A stretch of DNA of 64,000 nucleotides, taken from NCBI RefSeq assembly GCF_010727475.1, contig NZ_AP022567.1, forward strand, positions 4,960,001 through 5,024,000, given 5' to 3'. This stretch comes from Mycolicibacterium mageritense (lineage in GTDB: Bacteria > Actinomycetota > Actinomycetes > Mycobacteriales > Mycobacteriaceae). The position numbers and the translations under genes were made by a program. The notes below the pieces were generated by a model. The model was given only the letters and a program-made list of their open reading frames with translations. It ran no database searches and was not told where the DNA came from. Positions 33,368 through 41,693 of the stretch are shown here, one piece after another (within the stretch, counting starts at the first letter, position 1; the number at the start of each line of letters is the position of its first letter).

Positions 33368-34159
33368 ATGCCGGAGCGGGTGGAAGACGGTGCGGGCTAT
33401 CCGACGGCCCGCACCGTCGAGGATTTCGCGCACAATCTGGCGGTGGTTTCCGCGCGGATCGAATCCGCACTGCGTCGTGCCGGGCGCGAGGGTGAGGCCG
33501 TGCAGTTGTTGCCGGTGAGCAAGACGGTGCCGGAGGACCGCATCAGGCTCGCCGCGGCCGCCGGGTGCACGGTGTTCGGCGAGAACAAGGTGCAGGAAGC
33601 CAAACGCAAGTGGCACAACCTGTCTGACCTCGACGTCCAGTGGTCGGTGATCGGTCATCTCCAGACCAACAAGGCCAAGGATGTTGCCGAGTTCGCCGCG
33701 GAGTTCCAAGCCCTCGACAACGCGAGGGCGGCCGAAGCCCTGGATCGGCGCCTGCAGGCGCTCGGCCGGCAACTCGACGTGTATGTACAGGTGAACACGT
33801 CGGGGGAGCAGTCGAAATACGGTCTGCCGCCGGACGCGGTCATCGACTTCCTCAAAACCCTGCCGTCCTACAGCGCACTGCGGGTCCGTGGGCTGATGAC
33901 GATCGCGCTGCTGAGTTCCGATATCGAGCGGGTCCGGCCGTGCTTTCGACTGCTGCGCAGGCTGCGCGATCAAGCCCGCGAAGCGGACTTGATCGGGGAC
34001 GGCGGACTGTCGATGGGAATGTCGGGCGACTACGAGGCGGCCATCGAGGAGGGCGCCACCTGCGTGCGGGTCGGGCAGGCCATTTTCGGGGCCAGGGCAC
34101 TGCCGGACAGCCACTACTGGCCGACGCCGACGGCCGAGGAGCCGCCACGCCCGCAGTGA
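33368..34159 (+). CDS. YggS-family PLP-binding protein (PLPBP)
   Basis: 263 residues. PLP-homeostasis protein with the alanine-racemase N-terminal-like barrel and the PLP-binding Lys52 in PVSKTVPEDRI. ENKVQEAKRKW, WSVIGHLQTNKAK, VNTSGEQSKYGL, GLMTIA, LSMGMSGDYEAAI and VRVGQAIFG are the standard YggS signatures. It has no catalytic partner domain. Mycobacteria usually carry another copy in the division cluster near ftsZ/wag31, so this is probably a second paralogue. Confidence 0.87.
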   Translation: MPERVEDGAGYPTARTVEDFAHNLAVVSARIESALRRAGREGEAVQLLPVSKTVPEDRIRLAAAAGCTVFGENKVQEAKRKWHNLSDLDVQWSVIGHLQTNKAKDVAEFAAEFQALDNARAAEALDRRLQALGRQLDVYVQVNTSGEQSKYGLPPDAVIDFLKTLPSYSALRVRGLMTIALLSSDIERVRPCFRLLRRLRDQAREADLIGDGGLSMGMSGDYEAAIEEGATCVRVGQAIFGARALPDSHYWPTPTAEEPPRPQ

Positions 34160-34205
34160 CTTCTCGCCGACCACTGTTTCTAGAGTGGACCCGAGGAGGC
34201 TCCCG

Positions 34206-35360
34206 ATGAAACTGACGGCCGAAGAAGAAGCCATCGTCGCGACGGTCCGCGACTTCGTGGACAAGCAGGTCAAGCCGGTCGCGCGGGAGCTCGAGCACGC
34301 CGACACCTACCCCGAAGAGCTGATCGAAACCATGAAGGAGATCGGCATATTCGGTTTGGCGATTCCCGAACCGTACGGCTTCGGCGCGGTGTCCATGCCG
34401 TGCTACGTGCAGGTGACCGAGGAGCTTGCCCGGGGCTGGATGAGTCTGGCCGGCGCGATGGGTGGGCACACCGTGGTCTCGAAATTGCTGCTGTTGTTCG
34501 GCACAGAGGAGCAGAAGCAGCGCTACCTGCCCCGGATGGCCACCGGCGAACTTCGCGCCACGATGGCGCTCACCGAACCCGGGGGCGGATCGGACCTGCA
34601 AGCCATGCGCACGGTCGCGCGCAAAACGGGTGACACCTACGTCGTCAACGGCTCCAAGACCTGGATCTCCAATGCGCGGCGCTCGGATCTCGTTGCGCTG
34701 CTGTGCAAGACCGATCCGGACGCGCAGCCGCCTCACAGAGGCGTGTCGATTCTTCTGGTCGAGAAGCTGCCGGGGTTCGAAATCTCCAAGGATCTGCCGA
34801 AATTGGGCTACAAGGGTGTCGAGAGTTGTGAGCTCAACTTCACCGACTGCCGTGTCCCCGCCGGTGCGCTGCTGGGCGACGAAGAGGGCCGCGGGTTCGC
34901 CCAGATGATGAAAGGCCTTGAGGTGGGCCGCCTGCAGGTCGCGGCGCGAGCCACTGGAGTGGCGCGGGCCGCGTTCGACGATGCCTTGCGGTATGCACAG
35001 GATCGCGAGAGCTTCGGCAAGCCCATCTGGCAGCACCAGTCGGTCGGAAACCTGTTGGCGGACATGGGAACCAAACTGTCCGCCGCGCGTTCGCTGCTCA
35101 TGGGTGCGGCAGAGAAGTTCGATGCGGGCGAACGCTGCGACATGGAGGCGGGTATGGCCAAGCTGTTCGCGTCCGAGACGGCGATGCAGATCGCGCTCGA
35201 CGCGGTGCGCGTGCACGGCGGCTACGGGTACTCGACCGAATACGACGTCGAGCGGTATTTCCGGGACGCACCGCTGATGATCGTCGGCGAGGGCACCAAC
35301 GAAATCCAACGCAACGTCATCGCCAAACAACTCGTGGCACGCGGCGGTCTCGACCTCTGA
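34206..35360 (+). CDS. Acyl-CoA dehydrogenase
   Basis: 384-residue FAD-dependent enzyme with complete catalytic features: MALTEPGGGSDLQAMRT, WISNARRSD, the helix R-DRESFGKPIWQHQSVG, VHGGYGYSTEYDVERYFRDA, and catalytic Glu362 in VGEGTNEIQRNVIAKQL. GGAGG at 34195 fixes the ATG at 34206. It lies 46 bp after yggS. General fatty or branched acyl-CoA oxidation is likely; the chain specificity is not visible. Confidence 0.9.
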   Translation: MKLTAEEEAIVATVRDFVDKQVKPVARELEHADTYPEELIETMKEIGIFGLAIPEPYGFGAVSMPCYVQVTEELARGWMSLAGAMGGHTVVSKLLLLFGTEEQKQRYLPRMATGELRATMALTEPGGGSDLQAMRTVARKTGDTYVVNGSKTWISNARRSDLVALLCKTDPDAQPPHRGVSILLVEKLPGFEISKDLPKLGYKGVESCELNFTDCRVPAGALLGDEEGRGFAQMMKGLEVGRLQVAARATGVARAAFDDALRYAQDRESFGKPIWQHQSVGNLLADMGTKLSAARSLLMGAAEKFDAGERCDMEAGMAKLFASETAMQIALDAVRVHGGYGYSTEYDVERYFRDAPLMIVGEGTNEIQRNVIAKQLVARGGLDL

Positions 35361-35363
35361 CGG

Positions 35364-35840
35364 TCACGAACCTCGCCGCACGAGCAGTGACCGCGTGCGC
35401 GTCGGGGCGCCTTCGGGGAGGTCGGCGAGGATGTCGGCGAGCGTGACGGCGCCGAGGCTGGTACGCCACGCCTGATGAGCGTCGGCCATCTTCACGGCAA
35501 GGATGCACTCGTGCCGGCACCAGCTGGCGGGTAGCGCGCCGCGACCCTGCTGCCGGATCTCGCGGCATTCGTACGGCGCCGCCGCTCCGTCGACCGCCTC
35601 GACGATCTGTAGCAGCGTGATGTCGGCGGGCGCACCTCCGAGCCGGAATCCACCCCGGGGGCCGGTGGTCGCGGCCAGCAGGCCCGCCCGGGTCAGCGCC
35701 TGGAGTTGCTTGGCGAGGTAGGCCGCGGGCAGGTCGAAGTACTCCGCGAGATCGGCGGCCGATGCCGTGGTGCCGGGCTCGAGCTGAGCCAGCGACGTCG
35801 CGCAGTGCAGCGCCCACTCGGTCGCCACGGGAAGTTTCAC
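35364..35840 (-). CDS. Rrf2-family transcriptional regulator
   Basis: 158 residues. The winged helix is at about 5-75 (EWALHCATSLAQL, ASAADLAEYFDLPAAYLAKQLQALTRAGLL, GPRGGFRL). Cysteines in YECREI and WCRHECILA are placed as in Rrf2 proteins that bind an iron-sulfur cluster or sense redox/NO. It is divergent from the NmrA-like oxidoreductase gene with 71 bp between starts and an inverted repeat at 35866-35882, so that gene is the likely target. It converges on the acyl-CoA dehydrogenase with 3 bp between stops. Confidence 0.87.
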   Translation of the reverse strand: MKLPVATEWALHCATSLAQLEPGTTASAADLAEYFDLPAAYLAKQLQALTRAGLLAATTGPRGGFRLGGAPADITLLQIVEAVDGAAAPYECREIRQQGRGALPASWCRHECILAVKMADAHQAWRTSLGAVTLADILADLPEGAPTRTRSLLVRRGS

Positions 35841-35865
35841 AGGCCTGATTCTATTACAGAGATTA

Positions 35866-35882
35866 CGGACCTATAGTGTCCG
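35866..35882. promoter_or_regulatory. Candidate Rrf2 operator
   Basis: CGGAC-N7-GTCCG is a perfect inverted repeat centred on CTATAGT, in the short divergent region between the Rrf2 regulator and the oxidoreductase. It overlaps AT-rich promoter-like sequence on both strands. Confidence 0.55.
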
Positions 35883-35911
35883 AGATAGGGAACGCACAGA
35901 ACGGAGACATC

Positions 35912-36655
35912 ATGCGAATCGCAGTGGCGGGCGCGACGGGGAACATCGGGACGCGGCTGGTGGCCGCCCTGCAGCGGTCAGGCCACGAGGTCGTGCCGAT
36001 CAGCCGGGCGCGTGGTGTGGATTTGACCACGGGAGCCGGACTCGACGCGGCCCTTTCCGGTGTCGAGGCGGTCGCGGACGTGATGAGCGCGCCGCCCGGT
36101 GACCGCGACCGCACTGTCGACTACCTCGGGACTGCGACCCGCAACCTGCTCGCCGCCGAGCAGCGCGCAGGTGTCGGGCATCACGTGTTGCTCTCGATCG
36201 TCGGCATCCACGACATCGACGGCAATCCGCACTACGCCGGCAAGCGCGAGCAGGAGCGCTTGGTCGAGGCCGGACCGGTGCCGTGGACCATCGTGCCCGC
36301 CACACAGTTCCACGATTTCGCCGAGATGGTGGTCAGCTGGACCGAGCAGGACGGCACCGCGCCGATCGCGCCGCTGCTCGTGCAGCCGATCGCCCCGGAC
36401 GATGTGGCCGACATCCTCGCCGAGGTCGTCACGGCAGCGCCGCAGGGCCGCCACGCCGACGTCGCAGGGCCTGCCACGCAGGATCTCGTCGACATGGCGA
36501 GGCGGACCCTGGCCGCACGTGGCCGCACCGTGACCCTGGTGCCGACGTGGGAGGCGGTGTTCGGCCTGGAAATGGCCGGTAACGCGCTGCTGCCCGGTGC
36601 CGGCGCCCGCATCGCGCCGACGACGTTCGAGGACTGGTTGGCCCAGCAGCGGTAG
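35912..36655 (+). CDS. NmrA-like/SDR NAD(P)-binding oxidoreductase
   Basis: 247 residues. The dinucleotide loop is VAGATGNIGTRLV near residue 4. LSIVGIHDIDGNPHYAGKREQE places a Tyr-x-x-x-Lys-like pair (YAGK) near residue 109, and the AEMVVSW, IAPDDVADIL and FEDWLA segments are typical of atypical SDRs that act as NAD(P)-sensing or quinone oxidoreductases. GGAG precedes the ATG at 35912. Divergent from, and probably regulated by, the Rrf2 protein; a role in redox stress is plausible but unproven. Confidence 0.86.
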   Translation: MRIAVAGATGNIGTRLVAALQRSGHEVVPISRARGVDLTTGAGLDAALSGVEAVADVMSAPPGDRDRTVDYLGTATRNLLAAEQRAGVGHHVLLSIVGIHDIDGNPHYAGKREQERLVEAGPVPWTIVPATQFHDFAEMVVSWTEQDGTAPIAPLLVQPIAPDDVADILAEVVTAAPQGRHADVAGPATQDLVDMARRTLAARGRTVTLVPTWEAVFGLEMAGNALLPGAGARIAPTTFEDWLAQQR

Positions 36656-36691
36656 GTGCGGGCACCGCGGGTGTCGGTGCCGGCTGCCATC

Positions 36692-38833
36692 ATGGACGCC
36701 ATGCCGTTAGAGGCTCCCTCTCCGACCTTGGGCGATCTCGACGAAGAACAGCGTGAAGCGGTGCTGGCCGCGCGCGGGCCCGTGTGTGTGCTCGCCGGTG
36801 CGGGCACGGGCAAGACCCGCACCATCACCCGCCGGATCGCGCACCTGGTCGCGGGCGGCCACGTCGCCGCCGGCCAGGTGCTCGCGGTGACGTTCACCGC
36901 GCGCGCGGCAGGGGAGATGCGCGGGCGGCTGCGCCAGCTCGGGCAGGAGTCCGGGGTGCCCACCGGTGCGGTGCAGGCGGTGACGTTCCACGCGGCGGCC
37001 CGCCGGCAGCTGCAGTACTTCTGGCCCAGGCTGGTCGGCGACACCGGTTGGGAGCTGCTCGACAGCAAGTTCGCGGTGGTGGCCCAGGCCGCGAACCGGG
37101 CCCGCATGTCCACCAGCACCGACGACGTGCGCGACCTCGCGGGCGAAATCGAGTGGGCCAAGGCCTCTTTGATCACGCCCGAGGGCTACAGCGCGGCGGT
37201 CGCAAAGGTCGGCCGCGACATCCCGTTCGACGCCGCCAAGGTCGCGGCGGTCTATGCGGGCTACGAGGCACTCAAGGCACGCGGTGACGATGTCCTGCTC
37301 CTCGATTTCGATGATCTGCTGCTGCACACGGCAGCCGCGATCGAGAACGATCCCGCGGTCGCGCAGGAGTTCCGGGACCGCTACCGCTGTTTCGTCGTCG
37401 ACGAATACCAGGACGTGACGCCGCTGCAGCAGCGGGTGCTCGACGCGTGGCTCGGTGACCGCGACGATCTCACGGTCGTCGGGGACGCGAACCAGACCAT
37501 CTATTCGTTCACCGGGGCCACCCCGCGTTATCTCCTGGACTTCTCACGGCGGTTCCCCGACGCCGCCGTGGTGCGGCTGGAGCGTGACTACCGGTCCACT
37601 CCGCAGGTCGTGTCCCTGGCCAACCGCGTGATCGCCGCCGCGCGCGGCCGGATGGCGGGCAGCAAGCTGCACCTCGTCGGCCAGCGAGACCCAGGGCCGG
37701 AACCGACGTTTTCCGAACATCCCGACGAGGTCGCCGAGGCCACCGCGGTCGCCAAGGACATCAAGCGGCTCATCGAATCCGGAACTGCGCCTGCCGAAAT
37801 CGCCGTGCTGTACCGGATCAACGCGCAGTCGGAGGTCTACGAGGAGGCCCTGACCGAAGCCGGTATCGCGTTCCAGGTGCGTGGCGGGGAAGGGTTCTTC
37901 AGCCGCCAGGAGATCCGCCAGGCGTTGGTCGCGCTGCAGCGCTTCGCTGAACGCGACGTTCCCGAGGACAACCTGCCGGCCCTGGTGCGTGAGCTGCTCG
38001 AGCCGCTCGGCCTGACCACAGAACCCCCGGCAGGCACCAAAGCCCGGGAACGCTGGGAGGCGCTGACCGCGCTCGCCGAACTGGTCGACGAGGAAGTCGC
38101 GGTTCGGCCCGACCTGGACCTGCGTGCGCTGGTCGCCGAGCTGCGCCAACGGGCCGATGCCAGGCACCCGCCGGTGGTGCAGGGCGTGACGCTGGCGTCG
38201 CTGCACGCCGCCAAGGGCCTGGAATGGGACGCGGTGTTCCTGGTCGGTCTGGCCGACGGCACCCTGCCGATATCGCATGCATTGGCGCACGGCCCGGACA
38301 GTGAACCGGTCGAGGAGGAACGCAGGCTGCTCTATGTCGGGGTGACCCGCGCGCGCGTGCACCTGGCGTTGAGCTGGGCGCTCGCGCGCACACCCGGCGG
38401 CAGGCAGGGGCGGCGGCCGTCCCGGTTCCTCAACGGCATCGCCCCGCAGACGCCTGGTAACAAGACCGCAGGCCCGGATCGGCCCCGCCGGCAGCGCGGC
38501 GCGACGCCACGGTGCCGTGTGTGCAACGCCGTGTTGACCCAACCGGCCGCGATCCTGCTGCGCCGCTGCGAGACGTGCCCGTCCAACCTCGACGACGAGC
38601 TCCTCGCCGAGCTCAAGGATTGGCGGCTGCGCATCTCCAAGGAGATGAAGGTGCCGGCGTTCGTGGTGTTCACCGACAACACGTTGATCGCCATCGCCGA
38701 ATCACTGCCGACCGATGACGCGGCGTTGGTGGCCATCCCGGGAATCGGAGCCCGCAAGCTCGAGCAGTACGGCGAAGATGTGCTCGAGTTGGTCACCGGA
38801 CGGGTGAAAGCCCGCCAGAATTCGACAAAATAA
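36692..38833 (+). CDS. uvrD2: DNA helicase UvrD2
   Basis: 713 residues. The SF1A motor has LAGAGTGKTRT (Walker A), TFTARAAGEM, VVDEYQDVTPLQ, VGDANQTIYSFTGA, LERDYRSTPQVV, LHAAKGLEWDAVF and ERRLLYVGVTRARVHLALS. After it a tetracysteine motif (CRVCNAV and RRCETC) connects to a C-terminal HRDC domain (about 640-705). This domain order is special to actinobacterial UvrD2, which is essential in mycobacteria. The start at 36692 (MDAMPLEAPSP) or 36701 is not separable by ribosome site. Directly upstream of whiB7. Confidence 0.93.
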   Translation: MDAMPLEAPSPTLGDLDEEQREAVLAARGPVCVLAGAGTGKTRTITRRIAHLVAGGHVAAGQVLAVTFTARAAGEMRGRLRQLGQESGVPTGAVQAVTFHAAARRQLQYFWPRLVGDTGWELLDSKFAVVAQAANRARMSTSTDDVRDLAGEIEWAKASLITPEGYSAAVAKVGRDIPFDAAKVAAVYAGYEALKARGDDVLLLDFDDLLLHTAAAIENDPAVAQEFRDRYRCFVVDEYQDVTPLQQRVLDAWLGDRDDLTVVGDANQTIYSFTGATPRYLLDFSRRFPDAAVVRLERDYRSTPQVVSLANRVIAAARGRMAGSKLHLVGQRDPGPEPTFSEHPDEVAEATAVAKDIKRLIESGTAPAEIAVLYRINAQSEVYEEALTEAGIAFQVRGGEGFFSRQEIRQALVALQRFAERDVPEDNLPALVRELLEPLGLTTEPPAGTKARERWEALTALAELVDEEVAVRPDLDLRALVAELRQRADARHPPVVQGVTLASLHAAKGLEWDAVFLVGLADGTLPISHALAHGPDSEPVEEERRLLYVGVTRARVHLALSWALARTPGGRQGRRPSRFLNGIAPQTPGNKTAGPDRPRRQRGATPRCRVCNAVLTQPAAILLRRCETCPSNLDDELLAELKDWRLRISKEMKVPAFVVFTDNTLIAIAESLPTDDAALVAIPGIGARKLEQYGEDVLELVTGRVKARQNSTK

Positions 38834-38850
38834 CGCCAAAACCGCAGGTA

Positions 38851-38889
38851 GAAAATTAGTTGTGCGAATCGGCTGTTAGGCTTTAGCCT
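38851..38889 (+). promoter_or_regulatory. whiB7 promoter with AT-rich element
   Basis: TTGTGC (38860-38865), an 18-bp spacer and TAGCCT (38884-38889) fit a SigA promoter. Directly before the -35 is the AT-rich block GAAAATTA (38851-38858), where WhiB7's AT-hook binds when it activates its own gene together with SigA. Transcription should begin near 38896, giving a leader of about 405 nt. Confidence 0.65.
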
Positions 38890-38936
38890 CAAGAACATAA
38901 CTCTGGCGACGAGACGGAAGGAGGGCGCCCGCAATC

Positions 38937-39152
38937 ATGGATAGCAACATCAATTTCAGCGGTGTAGCGGTTGCAGTCATGCCCTCGTACCTCCGGTCTG
39001 TCGCCGTTGCGGCGCATCCGTTGCCGAAACTGCCTACCGCACATGCCTCTGGAGCCGCGTGGCCGGCTGCTGCCGCTGCTGCAATCGCACCGCAGCGCAA
39101 GCGTCGCCCCGCCGCCGCCACTGGCGCGTCCGTGGATAGGAGCCCCATCTAG
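38937..39152 (+). CDS. whiB7 leader upstream ORF
   Basis: A 71-residue frame, MDSNINFSGVAVAVMPSYLR at the start and ASVDRSPI at the end, rich in Ala, Pro and Arg. It lies wholly in the transcribed leader and stops at 39150-39152, 23 nt before the terminator stem. Upstream ORFs of this kind are known in whiB7 leaders, where slowed translation by antibiotics lets transcription pass the terminator. The codons for the end of the ORF (39128-39135) contain the antiterminator segment described separately. The peptide probably has no function of its own. Confidence 0.65.
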   Translation: MDSNINFSGVAVAVMPSYLRSVAVAAHPLPKLPTAHASGAAWPAAAAAAIAPQRKRRPAAATGASVDRSPI

Positions 39153-39185
39153 GAGAGCTCATATCGCAGCCGAATGGCCACGGAC
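39128..39185 (+). promoter_or_regulatory. Possible antiterminator pairing in the whiB7 leader
   Basis: GTCCGTGG at 39128-39135, near the end of the upstream ORF, is perfectly complementary to CCACGGAC at 39178-39185, which is most of the 5' arm of the terminator. The two structures exclude each other. A ribosome finishing the ORF would cover 39128-39135 and let the terminator form; a ribosome stalled earlier would free it. Confidence 0.5.
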
Positions 39186-39214
39186 CCGCAGTCAACGGAT
39201 CCGTGGCCTTTTTT
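39176..39214 (+). terminator. Attenuator terminator upstream of whiB7
   Basis: GGCCACGGA (39176-39184) pairs with TCCGTGGCC (39200-39208), followed by six T (39209-39214). This is a standard Rho-independent terminator placed 88 bp before the whiB7 ATG, inside the leader. Confidence 0.85.
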
Positions 39215-39301
39215 GTCGGACTTCCCGAGAAAACTGGTCGCAGATCCGCCGACAGACAGATCACCGACGAAATCAACGACCAGGAAGCAGGGGATAAGCA
39301 C

Positions 39302-39613
39302 ATGTCAATTGCGATGAGCGCTCCGGGGATGAGCGTCACGCCGGTGACATGCGAGAAGCGGCTGCCGGCAGTGCCGTGCCACATCGGTGATCCGGACCTT
39401 TGGTTCGCCGAGAGCCCCGCCGAGCTTGAGCGGGCCAAGGCGCTGTGCGCGGATTGCCCCATCCGGACCGCGTGCCTCGCCGCGGCTCTTGAGCGGCAGG
39501 AGCCGTGGGGTGTGTGGGGCGGCGAGATCATCGACCGCGGCACCATCGTGGCGCGCAAGCGGCCGCGTGGACGTCCGCGGAAGAGCACCGGAGACAACCC
39601 GGCCGCCGCCTGA
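39302..39613 (+). CDS. whiB7: WhiB7 transcription factor
   Basis: 103 residues. An iron-sulfur WhiB protein that binds SigA and activates intrinsic antibiotic resistance genes. Cluster cysteines are Cys26, Cys49, Cys52 and Cys58 (PAVPCHIGD, LCADCPIRTAC). The GVWGGE turn (70-75) and C-terminal AT-hook RGRPR (89-93) are specific to WhiB7. The ATG at 39302 gives MSIAMSAPGM; the frame extends further upstream only through the terminator. Preceded by promoter, upstream ORF and attenuator, and followed by a strong hairpin, so it is a single-gene unit. Confidence 0.95.
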   Translation: MSIAMSAPGMSVTPVTCEKRLPAVPCHIGDPDLWFAESPAELERAKALCADCPIRTACLAAALERQEPWGVWGGEIIDRGTIVARKRPRGRPRKSTGDNPAAA

Positions 39614-39632
39614 CGGCGATGACCACACCCGT

Positions 39633-39664
39633 GGCGCCGAGTGCGTGAATGCGCACTCGGCGCC
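39633..39664 (+). terminator. Terminator after whiB7
   Basis: 13-bp perfect stem (GGCGCCGAGTGCG and its complement) with loop TGAATG, followed by ATTTGT. Strong hairpin with only a weak T-tract, common in mycobacteria. Confidence 0.75.
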
Positions 39665-39692
39665 ATTTGTGCGTTGAGGCCCGTCCAAGATG

Positions 39693-39737
39693 TGTTCGCC
39701 CAGACATAAGACTGGCTGAAGAGTGTCTGGCGAGACA
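39693..39737. promoter_or_regulatory. Paired inverted motifs before the ABC-oxygenase operon
   Basis: TGTCTGGCGAGACA (39724-39737) is TGTCT-N4-AGACA. TGTTCGCCCAGACA (39693-39706) is a near copy 31 bp (three helical turns) upstream. Together they also make CCAGACA-N17-TGTCTGG. Placement 80-125 bp before the first gene suggests an operator for an unknown regulator; none is encoded in the operon. Confidence 0.4.
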
Positions 39738-39816
39738 TTGTGTGGCCTCGGCTTTTCCCGGATCGTGGTTCGCGACGGTGACAGTCGTCACAGACGGTGA
39801 TCAAGGAGGTTCCCCG

Positions 39817-40872
39817 TTGCGTAACCCATTGAGAAGCAGGCCGATTCGGTCGGCGCTGACATTGGGAGTGATGGTCGCCATGGTCGGCACGGGATGTTCG
39901 GCGGGCCTTGGCGGCCCCGCCTCGTCGCGTGCCGCGCAGGACGGCGTCATCCGGTTCACGTTCGCGCCCGACCCGATCTGGGACTACATGAACGACACCG
40001 GATTGCTCGAGGAGTTCGAGCGGGACAACGGCGTCGCGATCGAGACCAGCGCGACGTGGGACGAGTTCGGCCTGTTTGCGGGCGGCCACGCCGACATCAT
40101 CTCGTCGGCCTCGTTCGAGGTTCCGGGGCTCGAAGAGCAGACCGAACGCGACACCGTGGTGATCGGGCGCTACAACTCGGAACGCAGCCGCATCCTGGTG
40201 CGCACCGAAGAACCTGCCACAACGCTCGCCGACCTCAAGGGCAGGCGGCTCGGCGTGTTCACCACGGTCTCGGGCACGCTGGTGTGGAGCGCGCTCGTCA
40301 AAGAACTGCACGGTCTCGATCTACGCAGCGGCGGTGGCGATTTCGACATCGTCGTCGCCGACATCCAGAACCTGTCGAACCTGCTGGCGCGCGGTGAGAT
40401 CGACGCCTGCATCTGCTACCCGGATCTCTCGGCGCGTGAACTCCGAGACGGCACGGTGCGTGCCCTCTACGGCGGGAAATCCTCGGCGGAACTGTTCGCC
40501 GAACACGACGCACCCGGCCACGACGGTCCCATGGGTAACGTCTTCGTGGCGCGCCGCGACTGGGCGCAGAGCCACCCCCGCGAGGTGTCGGCGTTTCTCG
40601 ACCTGTGGAACCGCGGACTGGCCGAATGGCGTGCGCATCGCGACGAGATCATCGAACGCTATCCGCAGCACTTTGCGGTCGCCTCGCCCGCTGACATCGA
40701 CTTCATGAAGGACTATGTGGCACAACATGACTGGGTGGTCGACGACGTCCGATTCGACGGACGGTGGGCGGCTGACGAGAGCTCGATCTTCGATCTGATG
40801 CGTGACACGGGGGTGATCGGCACCGACGTGGAGGATCCCGATTTCCTGCCGACCCGAGGAGCCGACAAGTGA
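39817..40872 (+). CDS. ABC importer substrate-binding lipoprotein (SsuA/NMT1-like)
   Basis: 351 residues from the TTG at 39817, chosen because AAGGAGG lies at 39803-39809. The N-terminus is a lipoprotein signal: a basic head, a hydrophobic core (ALTLGVMVAMV) and lipobox VGTGC with Cys27. The mature protein has the type II periplasmic-binding fold (FTFAPDPIWDYMNDTG, LADLKGRRLGVFTTVSGTLVWSAL, EIDACICYPDLSA) seen in sulfonate, nitrate, pyrimidine and aromatic-acid importers. It captures the substrate of the following transport and degradation genes. The stop overlaps the next GTG. Confidence 0.87.
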   Translation: MRNPLRSRPIRSALTLGVMVAMVGTGCSAGLGGPASSRAAQDGVIRFTFAPDPIWDYMNDTGLLEEFERDNGVAIETSATWDEFGLFAGGHADIISSASFEVPGLEEQTERDTVVIGRYNSERSRILVRTEEPATTLADLKGRRLGVFTTVSGTLVWSALVKELHGLDLRSGGGDFDIVVADIQNLSNLLARGEIDACICYPDLSARELRDGTVRALYGGKSSAELFAEHDAPGHDGPMGNVFVARRDWAQSHPREVSAFLDLWNRGLAEWRAHRDEIIERYPQHFAVASPADIDFMKDYVAQHDWVVDDVRFDGRWAADESSIFDLMRDTGVIGTDVEDPDFLPTRGADK

Positions 40873-41693
40873 CCGGCACTGTCGTGACGCCGGCGGCCGC
40901 GGACATGCCCGCCCGAGCAAGCCATCGGACTGCCACGTTCGGTCTGCCGCCACGCTGGCTCGTCTCGCTCATGGTGCTGATTCTGGCCGCAGCTGCCTGG
41001 GCCTCCCTCGCAGCGTGGATCGACGATCCGATCGTGCCGTCACCCAGCGAGGTGTTCGGCCAAGTCGCCGTGATCGTCGCGTCGGGCGAGGCCGTCACCA
41101 ACTTCGCCGCGAGCATCACCAAGATCGCGGCCGGCTTCGCACTGGCCATGGTTGGCGGATCGGTCGTCGGATTCCTCATGGGCAGAAGCAGTTTCATGGC
41201 CACATATTTCTCGCTGCCGCTGTTCGTGATCGGCAACATGCCCGGCCTGACCTATGCGGTCTTCGGGCTGTTGATCTTCGGAGTCGGGCCCGCCGGGCCC
41301 ATCGTCGTCTCGGCGCTGGTGGCGTTGCCGTTCATCGCGATGAACGTCGCCGAGGGAGTGCGGTCGGTCGACGGCAAGCTGCTCGACATGTGCCGCGCGT
41401 TCGAGCGCAACCGGTGGGACATCGCCCGGCACCTCTACCTTCCGGCGTTGGTGACGTTCGTCTTCGCCGGTGTGCGTTACGGATTCGCGATGGCCTGGAA
41501 GGTGGAGGCGCTCACCGAGGTGTTCGGGGCTCGCGAGGGCGTCGGCTTCATGATCCGCCGCGCCTATCAGGAGTTCCAGGTTGCCGACATGCTCGCGTGG
41601 ACCATGTTGTTCATCGTGGCGATGATCCTCATCGAGCGTGCGCTGGCCCATCTGGAGCACCGCTTCTTCGCCTGGCGGAAGGAAATCGCATGA
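40869..41693 (+). CDS. ABC importer permease 1 (SsuC/TauC-like)
   Basis: 274 residues with about six membrane helices. The EAA loop, coupling the permease to the ATPase, is around DMCRAFERNRWDIARHLYLPAL. GTG start overlaps the stop of the lipoprotein gene (GTGA). Having two separate permease genes is unusual for the Ssu type, which normally uses a homodimer. Confidence 0.87.
   Translation: MTGTVVTPAAADMPARASHRTATFGLPPRWLVSLMVLILAAAAWASLAAWIDDPIVPSPSEVFGQVAVIVASGEAVTNFAASITKIAAGFALAMVGGSVVGFLMGRSSFMATYFSLPLFVIGNMPGLTYAVFGLLIFGVGPAGPIVVSALVALPFIAMNVAEGVRSVDGKLLDMCRAFERNRWDIARHLYLPALVTFVFAGVRYGFAMAWKVEALTEVFGAREGVGFMIRRAYQEFQVADMLAWTMLFIVAMILIERALAHLEHRFFAWRKEIA

Noticed and set aside
39203..39301. 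Upstream extension of WhiB7 by 33 codons
   Set aside because: The extension would start in the terminator stem; WhiB7 homologues begin near 39302.
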